A stretch of DNA of 64,000 nucleotides. Origin: an uncultured Pseudomonadota bacterium (lineage in GTDB: Bacteria; Myxococcota_A; UBA796; SXON01). Both the position numbers and the translations under genes were made by a program. The stretch spans positions 1 through 64,000 of the forward strand of contig CAIUMM010000091.1 of assembly GCA_903900265.1 (NCBI GenBank), given 5' to 3'. The notes under the pieces were generated by a model. That model was not told where the DNA came from. It was given only the letters and a program-made list of their open reading frames with translations, and ran no database searches. Of the stretch, positions 35,596 to 42,696 are shown one piece after another (the first letter of the stretch is position 1; each line of letters begins with the position of its first letter).

Positions 35596-36498
35596 TCAGC
35601 CGGGAATGACCAACGCGATGTTCTCTACGTTCGCGCCGGCGACGGTCAGCGGGTTGCACGGGCAGACGACCATGGGATCTCCCGAGGTTGGACCGTCTTT
35701 CTGCGGGTCCACGAACGCCTCGATCAGGATCTGACCGTACCCGCGCGGGAACTGCGCCGACCACGCTCCGGTGGACGTTTCGGTTTTGAAGAGGTGCGTT
35801 CGTCCCCCCTGCCCGGCTGGATCTACCTTGAAGAAGTCCACCACCACGGGCTTCAGTGGCGCGGAGATGGTGCCCGACACCGTCACGAAGTCGGTGACGC
35901 CGGTAAAGGGGTTCGGGCCGCTGGGTTGACCGTCGCCGCCCGGTTGGGGCCCTTGCCCGCCCCCAGGCCCGCCGGCTGGCGCGTTCGGATCTCCCCCCGG
36001 CGGAGGTGCGCCTGGCAGCCCCTCGGGTTGGCCGCGGGCGCCTACGCGCAACTGCAGCACGATCGGCGCCGGCTCCTTGCCCGCGGGTACGATGTCGGTG
36101 CGCGCGAAGGGATCGCTCTCGCCGGGCCCGTCGACTTCGGGGTCCTGAAACGCCTGCAGGTGGATGACGGTGACGTCCTCTGGCGCGTAGAACTCGAAGG
36201 GGCCGGGTTCATTGAGGTGCAGCGCGCCGACGCGGCTCTGCCCGTTTGTGGCCGTGGCGCTCGCGTCGTCGACATTGACGTCGATCTGCACCGGAGAGGA
36301 GTCGTCGGACTTGACGATGCCCGTGATGTGGAGGCGGTGCTCTTTGAGGTTGGTCCAGACGCCGTCACCGGTCGCGTCGCTGCGGTGATCGCCCATGCCG
36401 TCGTCGTGACCCAGCGTATATGCAGGGTCGAGCGGGATGAATTCTCCTTTAGTCTCCTCAAGGCATCCGCCGAGGAGCAGAAAAGCGAGCGACCGCAC
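35596..36498 (-). CDS. Lipoprotein with two repeated beta domains and Gly/Pro linker
   Basis: 300 aa. Very short lipoprotein signal (MRSLAFLLLGGC, Cys 12). Two copies of one beta domain, about residues 50-150 and 205-300, are separated by a Gly/Pro/Gln-rich linker (about 155-200). Each copy ends in a loop with the pattern AFxDPxxDGPxxxDP: AFQDPEVDGPGESDP and AFVDPQKDGPTSGDP, which may bind calcium. GTG start one base after the ompA-like stop. Co-transcribed with it; function unknown. Confidence 0.7.
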   Translation of the reverse strand: MRSLAFLLLGGCLEETKGEFIPLDPAYTLGHDDGMGDHRSDATGDGVWTNLKEHRLHITGIVKSDDSSPVQIDVNVDDASATATNGQSRVGALHLNEPGPFEFYAPEDVTVIHLQAFQDPEVDGPGESDPFARTDIVPAGKEPAPIVLQLRVGARGQPEGLPGAPPPGGDPNAPAGGPGGGQGPQPGGDGQPSGPNPFTGVTDFVTVSGTISAPLKPVVVDFFKVDPAGQGGRTHLFKTETSTGAWSAQFPRGYGQILIEAFVDPQKDGPTSGDPMVVCPCNPLTVAGANVENIALVIPG

Positions 36499-36499
36499 G

Positions 36500-37540
36500 C
36501 TATTTCACCGCTCGCCAGCCTACGCCGGGGACGCCCGAGCCCGCTGGAGGCGGATTCGCGCCGACCATGTACAGCGCTCGCCGGTTTGCGGCGTTGTCCA
36601 CACCGTCCCCCGTCGGCAACGCCAGCAGCGACTCGCCAAATCCAAAGGTGAAAATCGGATACTTGAACCCGTTTGCGCGCAACCAGCGGGCGATCGCGTC
36701 GGCGCGACGCGCGGAGAGCTCGCTGTTGTGCCCGGAGTCACCAACGGTGTCGGTACATCCTGCGATGTAGAGCTTGACCGGCACCATCGATCCGTACTTG
36801 TCCACGACGTCATTGAGCTGCTCCAACGTGGCTTGCAGCTTGTACGCTTGGTCCGAGGCGATCTCGGCCGAGTCACTCGCGAAGAGCACGTCCTCGTGCG
36901 GGATGTCGAGGAACCACGGAGAATAGGTAAAGCCCGCGTAGGCGGAGTCATTTCGCAGCGTGACGTCGAGGATGACGACCTCCGCAGGGTCGCCTACAAA
37001 AGGCACCGTCACCGTTCCCGGGCCGCCCGAGATCGCGATGCTGGAGCGGTCGAGCTCGGCTTTGTGGGCGCCGTACGCGATGATGTCGGCCTGATTGACG
37101 GGCGCCGACACCGCGACGGTCACGGTGCGTTCGGCGATGTCCGCGGTCGCGTGCGAAAGGTCGACCGACAGCTGGCCCTTGAACGCGTAGTCGATGGGGA
37201 TGGTGGTCTCGGTGACGCTGCCGTCGCTGAACGAGGCGCGCAGGAACACGTCAGCGTGGGTGACTTTGGTGTCCCGGGGCCACTCAATGCGCAGCTGCAC
37301 GCCTTCGGCGCAGTTTTTCTTGGTGGTCTCGATGGTCTTGGAGCCGGCGGTGATCGACACAAAGAGGCTCGCGACGGTGCGATTCGGGGTGATCAACACC
37401 GCCGGGTTCTCGTTGGGGCCGGGCGCGGGCGTGTAGCCGTAGGACAGGTCATCCGCGCGGGCTGGGCCAGAAGCGACCGTCAGGAGCAGGAGAAGCGCGA
37501 CAGGGAGCGCGCGAAGGGACATGAAGGTCAGGGTTCGCAT
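36500..37540 (-). CDS. OmpA-family peptidoglycan-associated protein
   Basis: 346 aa with a signal peptide (cleavage after ARA). Residues about 30-215 are a beta-rich domain unique to this protein. The C-terminal OmpA domain (about 220-330) has the peptidoglycan-binding pattern: IAGCTDTVGDSGHNSELSARR (in parts, with the key Asp and Arg) and NRRALYMV. Start is given at ATG 37540; ATG 37522 is a close alternative. The following lipoprotein gene starts one base after its stop, so they likely form an envelope unit. Confidence 0.88.
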   Translation of the reverse strand: MRTLTFMSLRALPVALLLLLTVASGPARADDLSYGYTPAPGPNENPAVLITPNRTVASLFVSITAGSKTIETTKKNCAEGVQLRIEWPRDTKVTHADVFLRASFSDGSVTETTIPIDYAFKGQLSVDLSHATADIAERTVTVAVSAPVNQADIIAYGAHKAELDRSSIAISGGPGTVTVPFVGDPAEVVILDVTLRNDSAYAGFTYSPWFLDIPHEDVLFASDSAEIASDQAYKLQATLEQLNDVVDKYGSMVPVKLYIAGCTDTVGDSGHNSELSARRADAIARWLRANGFKYPIFTFGFGESLLALPTGDGVDNAANRRALYMVGANPPPAGSGVPGVGWRAVK

Positions 37541-37633
37541 GAGCAGCGATGTAGCCTGAGAGGCGGCGGATGTCGCAGATCCTCCTGCAAGGGGGCGGGG
37601 ATTGTTGATACGGAGAAGAAGAACGGAGCCGTG

Positions 37634-38332
37634 ATGCGTACCTGGACCCCGAACTTTAGTGTTTTTGTGATGATTTCCGGGCTGGCTGCCTCGGTTTTCA
37701 CAGGTTGCGACGGAGCGAAGGACGCGCCTGCTGACCCGGGCAGCGACGCAGACACCGATGCCGATTCGGACGCTGACACCGACAGCGACTCCGACACGGA
37801 TTCCGACAGTGATTCCGACAGTGATTCCGACAGTGATTCCGACAGCGACGCCGATCTCCTACGGGACGTGCGCGAGCAGATGCTCCCGAACTCCGATGGA
37901 TGCGAGGCGCTCTCCGGCAACCCCACCGAGGGCGCCCGGGAATACTTCTGGGGCGAGTATGCGCAGGGGTCCAGCAGCGAGTGGTCCGGAAAGGAGGCGA
38001 TCTACTACTTTGCCAACACCACATGGAAGGCCAACGGCGGTGCCGACTGTGTGATCGTCTGGGACACGGTCGCGACGTCGGGAGGTACCGGCGCCTGCTC
38101 CACCTGTGACCTCGGGTTGGCGGTCGCGGCGAACCTCAACACCGCAGAGACGACCTGTCCTTCAGCGATGTGGAGCGGGGATGAGTCCTTCAACGAGGAC
38201 TACGCGATTGAAACCGCCGCGGACGGTACGGCGAGCTGGCGCTTTGCTTCCAGCAACAACGAGTTCGGCGCGGGCTACTGGATCAGCGGCGCCGCCAACT
38301 ACCTGTCCGAATCGTCCTGCGTGTGGTTCTGA
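37634..38332 (+). CDS. Lipoprotein with Asp-Ser repeat tether
   Basis: 232 aa lipoprotein (lipobox ending SVFTGC, Cys about 24). Residues about 33-75 are almost only Asp, Ser and Thr, encoded partly by a 12-bp tandem repeat. The globular part (about 78-232) has six cysteines, including CSTC and NSDGCEAL, and aromatic-rich strands; no family recognised. ATG 37634 has GGAG 5 bases upstream. Its stop overlaps the start of the AlkP-superfamily gene (TGATG), implying coupling. Confidence 0.75.
   Translation: MRTWTPNFSVFVMISGLAASVFTGCDGAKDAPADPGSDADTDADSDADTDSDSDTDSDSDSDSDSDSDSDSDADLLRDVREQMLPNSDGCEALSGNPTEGAREYFWGEYAQGSSSEWSGKEAIYYFANTTWKANGGADCVIVWDTVATSGGTGACSTCDLGLAVAANLNTAETTCPSAMWSGDESFNEDYAIETAADGTASWRFASSNNEFGAGYWISGAANYLSESSCVWF
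37801..37848. repeat. 12-bp tandem repeat, 4 copies
   Basis: TTCCGACAGTGA occurs at 37801, 37813, 37825 and 37837 (last copy TTCCGACAGCGA), preceded by a related unit. It encodes Ser-Asp-Ser-Asp in frame, so slippage would lengthen or shorten the tether of the lipoprotein. Confidence 0.92.
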
Positions 38333-39273
38333 TGGGAATTCGTGACCGCCTGTTCGGGCGTGCCGCCGAGGCCGCGCCCCCTGCCCCTACGACAAGCCCG
38401 ATCCTGCGCCCGCGCCCTGCGCCTCCGCCCGGGGCGAGCAACTACGTGATCTTGATCCTCGACTCCTGCCGGTTCGACAGCTGGGTGCGCGCAAAGCCCA
38501 AGGTGATGAGCAAGCTTGGACCTTTGGAAAAACGGTACACCTACGCCACGTGGACCGCACCGTCCCACTACAATTTGCTGATCGGCCTGCTGCCGCACTC
38601 CAGCCCGCCGCAGGTGTACGCGAGCGAGTACTACAAAGACGACTTCCTGAAGTTCAAAGACCGGTTCCGGCTGCCCGATATGACCTTCGGCAGTATGGTG
38701 CCCAACTTGTGGCTGCCGAAGTACCTCCAGAGCATCGGGTATCGCACCAACATGTTCGTGAGCATGCCGGTGTTGAACCCGGAGACCCCGATCAACGTCG
38801 GCTTTGACACCTTCGAGCTGCTTGACCACCACAATGACGTCACGCAGGCGTTTCGCAAGATGCGCTTCTATGCAGACCGGCCGAGCTTTTTCGTGATCAA
38901 CACCGGCGAGACGCACTACCCGTATGCGACGCCGGATGAGCCTGAAAATCACTGGCCGCGCATCTCCGGCGTGAACGGCGTGTTCAAGCACCTCGACGAT
39001 CACCTCCGCAAGGGCGGCATCGTCCCGGCCTCCGCCGCCGACAAGTTCTTCGACGACGACAAGATGAAGCAACTGCATCGCCGACAGGTCAACGCCGTGG
39101 AGTGGGTGGACCGCCAAGTCGAGATGTTGTTCGACCTGTGCCCGGACAACACCTACATCACCATCACCGCCGACCACGGGGAGCTCTTCGGAGAGTCGGG
39201 CTACTTCGGACACGGACCGATCAACCACGAGAAGTGCATTGAGGTGCCTTTCGTGGAGGGGCGGCTCCGGTAG
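38332..39273 (+). CDS. Alkaline-phosphatase-superfamily protein, sulfatase-like without the formylglycine Cys
   Basis: 313 aa. Metal and active-site motifs in order: ILDSCRFDSW (first metal Asp, residues about 45-54), ATWTAPSHYNLLIGLLP (nucleophile region, about 71-87), NTGETHYPY, and ITADHGELFGESGYFGHG (metal Asp-His, about 277-294). The sulfatase CxPxR motif is replaced by TAPSH, so it is more likely a phosphatase, phosphodiesterase or phospho-transferase than a sulfatase. No signal peptide, so cytoplasmic unless exported otherwise. ATG 38332 overlaps the preceding lipoprotein stop. Confidence 0.8.
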   Translation: MGIRDRLFGRAAEAAPPAPTTSPILRPRPAPPPGASNYVILILDSCRFDSWVRAKPKVMSKLGPLEKRYTYATWTAPSHYNLLIGLLPHSSPPQVYASEYYKDDFLKFKDRFRLPDMTFGSMVPNLWLPKYLQSIGYRTNMFVSMPVLNPETPINVGFDTFELLDHHNDVTQAFRKMRFYADRPSFFVINTGETHYPYATPDEPENHWPRISGVNGVFKHLDDHLRKGGIVPASAADKFFDDDKMKQLHRRQVNAVEWVDRQVEMLFDLCPDNTYITITADHGELFGESGYFGHGPINHEKCIEVPFVEGRLR

Positions 39274-39294
39274 GCGCAGCGGAGGCGCGCGCTC

Positions 39295-39317
39295 GTAGAC
39301 CGCGGGCGGCGGTCTAC
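39295..39317. terminator. Bidirectional hairpin between convergent genes
   Basis: GTAGACCGC-GGGCG-GCGGTCTAC: a perfect 9-bp stem with a 5-base loop, 22 bases after the AlkP-like gene and overlapping the stop codon of the SRPBCC gene (CTA at 39314-39316). No strong T-run on either side. Confidence 0.5.
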
Positions 39318-39778
39318 TTGACTACGGCGGCTGCGACGTTCGCGACCATGGTGCGAAACCCCTTCTCCAGCCGCTCGCGCATGCCAAGCTGCTCGACGAG
39401 CGCGCCCAACGCGCCGCCGCTGTCGAGGTCGGCGTGTAGGGTGACCAGCGTGTTCGTCGAGGGCTTCACCGTGCGCAAGCTCCAGTGCAGCTTGCCGGTG
39501 GTGCGCTTCCCGCCGATGGTCACGTGCACGCGACGCCCGCCGTGGTCGTCGTCCACGCGGTCGAAGGCGTAGGTCATGGTGCGGGAGCGCAGCGGCGTGC
39601 CCACCGTGACCTCCCATTTTCCCTCGCCCACCGGCTTCAGCCCGTCCCAGGCTCCGTCGAGGATCGTGTGGTGGTGGGCCGAGTCGGCCAGCCACGCCAG
39701 CACGTCATCGCGGCGCGCGCCTTCAATCAGGACATCGGTGGTGTAGACAGACAAGCGAGACTCCAGCGAAGCGCGCAC
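39314..39778 (-). CDS. SRPBCC (polyketide cyclase/START-like) protein
   Basis: 154 aa cytoplasmic helix-grip protein: RDDVLAWLADSAHHHTILDG at the first helix, a seven-strand core (WEVTVGTPL, RRVHVTIGGK, TLVTLHADLD) and a final long helix GFRTMVANVAAAV. Family binds hydrophobic ligands; ligand unknown. GTG start. Precedes no gene closely; trmL lies 27 bases upstream in the same direction. Confidence 0.75.
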   Translation of the reverse strand: MRASLESRLSVYTTDVLIEGARRDDVLAWLADSAHHHTILDGAWDGLKPVGEGKWEVTVGTPLRSRTMTYAFDRVDDDHGGRRVHVTIGGKRTTGKLHWSLRTVKPSTNTLVTLHADLDSGGALGALVEQLGMRERLEKGFRTMVANVAAAVVK

Positions 39779-39805
39779 GCTATCAAGAAACCGGCCGTCG
39801 CGGGA

Positions 39806-40282
39806 TCAACTCCCGAAAAGGGCGGGCCGGACGTGCTGCAGCGCCTGGTATGCGACGATGGCTGCGACGTTCGAGACGTTGAGGCTGCGGGTGTTGCCGA
39901 TCATCGGCAACGTCCACGCCCCGTGCGCGTCGACCAGCGCCTGCGGCAGCCCTACCGACTCGCGCCCGAAGATGTAGACGTCGCCTTCCGCGAAAGGAAT
40001 TTGCGTGTAGCTGCGCTCGGAGAGCGAGCTGAAAAGGTAGCAGCGACGTCCTTCTGCCCACGTCCAAAACGCGTCGCCGTCGGCGTGCTCTACGACGTCG
40101 ACCTGATTCCAGTAGTCCAAGCCTGCGCGGCGAACCATCTTCGCGTCGGTCTGAAAGCCCAACGGATGCACGAGGTGGAGACGGGCCTGAACCGCGAGGC
40201 ACAGTCGCCCGACATTGCCCGAATTCTGTGGAATTTCAGGCTCATACATCACAATATGAAAGATCGGTTCTACGGTGCTCAC
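39806..40282 (-). CDS. trmL: tRNA (cytidine(34)-2'-O)-methyltransferase, SPOUT family
   Basis: 158 aa. Trefoil-knot methyltransferase modifying the ribose of the wobble base of tRNA-Leu. Motifs: PEIPQNSGNVGRLC at the N-terminus, VYIFGRESVGLP and NTRSLNVSNVAAIVAYQAL at the C-terminus (SAM-binding knot). GTG start. Downstream of the two cNMP-binding genes by eight bases, so perhaps one transcript. Confidence 0.96.
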   Translation of the reverse strand: MSTVEPIFHIVMYEPEIPQNSGNVGRLCLAVQARLHLVHPLGFQTDAKMVRRAGLDYWNQVDVVEHADGDAFWTWAEGRRCYLFSSLSERSYTQIPFAEGDVYIFGRESVGLPQALVDAHGAWTLPMIGNTRSLNVSNVAAIVAYQALQHVRPALFGS

Positions 40283-40290
40283 GACGGGAT

Positions 40291-40740
40291 TTACTCGCCC
40301 AGCGCGTCGGATAGAAGCCCGCGCGTCATCTGCTTGACGTCGTGCGCGAGCTGGCGAGCGACGGCGTACTGGAATTTGTCGGCCAGCGGAGCGTTCGACT
40401 GCTGCAGCAGATCAAAGGCGTCGCGCGGCATCTCGGCGACGCGCCCCTTTCCGCGCGCGGTGCAGGTCGCTGCGCGGCGACCGCGGTCCAAGAGCGCGAC
40501 CAGTCCGACAAGGGAGCCTGGGCCGAGCAGCGCGAGCACGCGATCGACGCCGTCTTCGACTTTCGACACCTCTACCGAACCTTCAAGGACGACGAGCAGG
40601 CGATCGGGGCGCTCGTTCGCGAGCATCAGCACCTCGCCGTTGTAGACCACCCGTTCGGTCATCGCTCCGGCGATTTGTGCGATCTCCCGACTGGAAAAAT
40701 CATCGAACAACCATTGACTTCCGAGCAAGGAATCCAGCAT
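40291..40740 (-). CDS. Cyclic-nucleotide-binding-domain protein
   Basis: 149 aa single CNB domain. RVVYNGEVLMLANERPDRLLVVLEGSVEV (in parts) and GPGSLVGLVALLDRGRRAATCTA, which holds the phosphate-binding cassette with its Arg-Ala pair, followed by a helical tail DKFQYAVARQLAHDVKQM. No DNA-binding domain. Start overlaps the stop of the upstream CNB gene (TGATG). Likely a sensor or regulatory partner of it. Confidence 0.85.
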   Translation of the reverse strand: MLDSLLGSQWLFDDFSSREIAQIAGAMTERVVYNGEVLMLANERPDRLLVVLEGSVEVSKVEDGVDRVLALLGPGSLVGLVALLDRGRRAATCTARGKGRVAEMPRDAFDLLQQSNAPLADKFQYAVARQLAHDVKQMTRGLLSDALGE

Positions 40741-41276
40741 CAGCTCTCCTCTGGGACGATCGCGCCCGGGATCGTGGTGCCGCTGAGCCAGCCGGTGGCC
40801 TCGCGCGCGCTTCGGGGTTGCCCGCCCGAAGGCGAGCCGACGGCGAGCTGGCTGACGCGCAGGCGGTGAGAAAGATCGGCGATCAAACCGCCGAGAAACA
40901 CGCGCGCGGTGTTCGGATGGTCGCGGCGCAGGGCGGAGAGGTCCCCGTAGGTCAGCTCCATCGCTGCGCCTATGGTCTGCGCGACGACGTCGAACTCGGC
41001 CGGACCGGGCTCGATCAACGGGATCGTGTTGGTCCAAGCGCCCGCTTCGAGGGTGCCGAGGGTGACCGTGACCCCCGGCGCGGTCACCTGCACGTCCACC
41101 GCACCTCTGAGGATGAACAGCGCCCGCGCGGAGTGGCCGCCTTGCGTACAAAGCCGCTCGCCGGCCGCGAAGGGCCGCGGGCGCATGGACTCGAGCAAGG
41201 GCGACAGGGCTGCGTCATTCAGCGACCCGCAGAGCCGTGGGAACAGGGCGCGAAAGCGCTCGGCGTCGATAGGCAT
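40740..41276 (-). CDS. Cyclic-nucleotide-binding-domain protein, divergent cassette
   Basis: 178 aa. CNB fold with PFAAGERLCTQGGHSARALFILRGAVDVQV at about residues 35-65 (in parts) and helices at the C-terminus. The phosphate-binding cassette with Arg-Ala seen in its neighbour is not recognisable, so this copy may not bind a nucleotide. The ATG at 41276 lies 31 bases from the divergent arylsulfotransferase-like ATG at 41308. Confidence 0.75.
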   Translation of the reverse strand: MPIDAERFRALFPRLCGSLNDAALSPLLESMRPRPFAAGERLCTQGGHSARALFILRGAVDVQVTAPGVTVTLGTLEAGAWTNTIPLIEPGPAEFDVVAQTIGAAMELTYGDLSALRRDHPNTARVFLGGLIADLSHRLRVSQLAVGSPSGGQPRSAREATGWLSGTTIPGAIVPEES

Positions 41277-41307
41277 GATCGCTGTTATCCAGCTACGGGA
41301 GCGGCGC

Positions 41308-42696
41308 ATGCGAAATCCGTCATTCGTTACTCATCCTCCCGGACAAATGTGGGCGCTCCTCTGCGCGGTCCCCCTGTCAGTCGTGTTTTTAGGCGGCTGC
41401 GTTGACCCGTCACTGGATGGCACGGTCACGCTGGATCCGACGATGGTGACGCGGGCGTTCGTGCACGTAGACGCGGACCCGAGCGTACGCGCCCATGTCG
41501 TCTATGGCGATACAAACGCCGACGAAGCGACCTGGGCCGCGACTCCCGAGCAGACCGGCGGCGCCCTCGACTTTGTGCTCTACCTGCACGGTGGTGCGAG
41601 CAGCAGCTTTCGCGTCGAAGGCACCGACGCTCGCGGCCATGCGGTGGGCGGGCCGCTTCAGGATGTGACCACCGACGCGCTGCCCCGCGTGCTCCCCAAC
41701 TTCCGCAGCACCGTCGAGGTCACGCTGGACGGGCTGGGCCCCTGGTTATTGACCAGCTGCTTGTCGGACAACGAGCACGCGGCCGTGGTGATCTTGTCCT
41801 TGGACGGCGGCGTGGTCTGGTACTGGCAGCCGGGCGACGCGGTGGTCGCGGCCGCCCGCTACGACGCGCTCACCGGCACGGTGTACGGCTCGGCGTTCGA
41901 CCCCACCAACGACGGTCAGGGCTACCTGTTCGAGGTCCCCGTCGCGGGGGGGGAGCCGGTGCTCCATCCGCTCCCCTGGGCCCACCACGACACCGTGCTC
42001 GTCGAGAACGGGGACGCTGGGCCGCTCTGGGCGCAGCTCGTCACGACCTTTCAGGAGGTGGATGGCCAGTCCATCGCCGGGGACACGATCGTCGAGGTCG
42101 CTAGAGACGGCGTGCAGCGCGTCGTCTGGAGCGCCTTCGACGCGCTCACGCCCACCGAAAACTCAGGATGGAACCTGACGCCCTTCCCCAACGGCGAGCC
42201 GGATTGGACCCACGCGAACGGGCTCTCCTACGACGAGAGCGAGGGCGCCTACTACGTCTCGTTGTGGTGGCCCGAGCAGGTGATCAAGGTGGACCGGGCG
42301 ACCGGCAACACCGTGTGGTTCATGGGCGGCGCCGAAAACGAGTTCACGTTTGTGGGCGACGGCGGCTTTGGGCCACAGCACGCGCCCGAATTTCACGACG
42401 GTCGGCTCGGCGTATTCGACAACCGCGACGCCACCGAAGGCTCGCGCGCGGCGGAGTACCGGGTCGATGAACGTGCGCGCACCGCCACGCTCGAGTGGTC
42501 CTACGCGCCCGAGGATCCGCAATATGCGCTGGTCCTCGGCGACACGACGCGGCGCGAAGACGGGTCCCATCTGATCGCGTGGGGCAGCACCGGCGACATC
42601 TTCGTCACCGACGCGAACAACACCCAGAGCGGCCTGCTCCGAATGGAGCAACCGCTCGCTATCGGCGCAGTCAGCGAAATTGGAGCGATGCCATGA
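41308..42696 (+). CDS. Arylsulfotransferase (ASST)-like lipoprotein 1
   Basis: 462 aa lipoprotein (lipobox ending FLGGC). The ASST propeller pattern is clear: HHDTVLVENGD, GDTIVEVARDG, DWTHANGLSYDES (the HxN pair), VIKVDRATGNTVWFMGG, QHAPEFHDGRLGVFDNRD (candidate sulfated His in QH). Classic ASST moves sulfate between phenolic compounds in the periplasm without PAPS. The Arg expected about 18 residues after the HxN His is Trp here, so donor use may differ. GGAG precedes the ATG at 41308. Overlaps the next gene by four bases. Confidence 0.85.
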   Translation: MRNPSFVTHPPGQMWALLCAVPLSVVFLGGCVDPSLDGTVTLDPTMVTRAFVHVDADPSVRAHVVYGDTNADEATWAATPEQTGGALDFVLYLHGGASSSFRVEGTDARGHAVGGPLQDVTTDALPRVLPNFRSTVEVTLDGLGPWLLTSCLSDNEHAAVVILSLDGGVVWYWQPGDAVVAAARYDALTGTVYGSAFDPTNDGQGYLFEVPVAGGEPVLHPLPWAHHDTVLVENGDAGPLWAQLVTTFQEVDGQSIAGDTIVEVARDGVQRVVWSAFDALTPTENSGWNLTPFPNGEPDWTHANGLSYDESEGAYYVSLWWPEQVIKVDRATGNTVWFMGGAENEFTFVGDGGFGPQHAPEFHDGRLGVFDNRDATEGSRAAEYRVDERARTATLEWSYAPEDPQYALVLGDTTRREDGSHLIAWGSTGDIFVTDANNTQSGLLRMEQPLAIGAVSEIGAMP

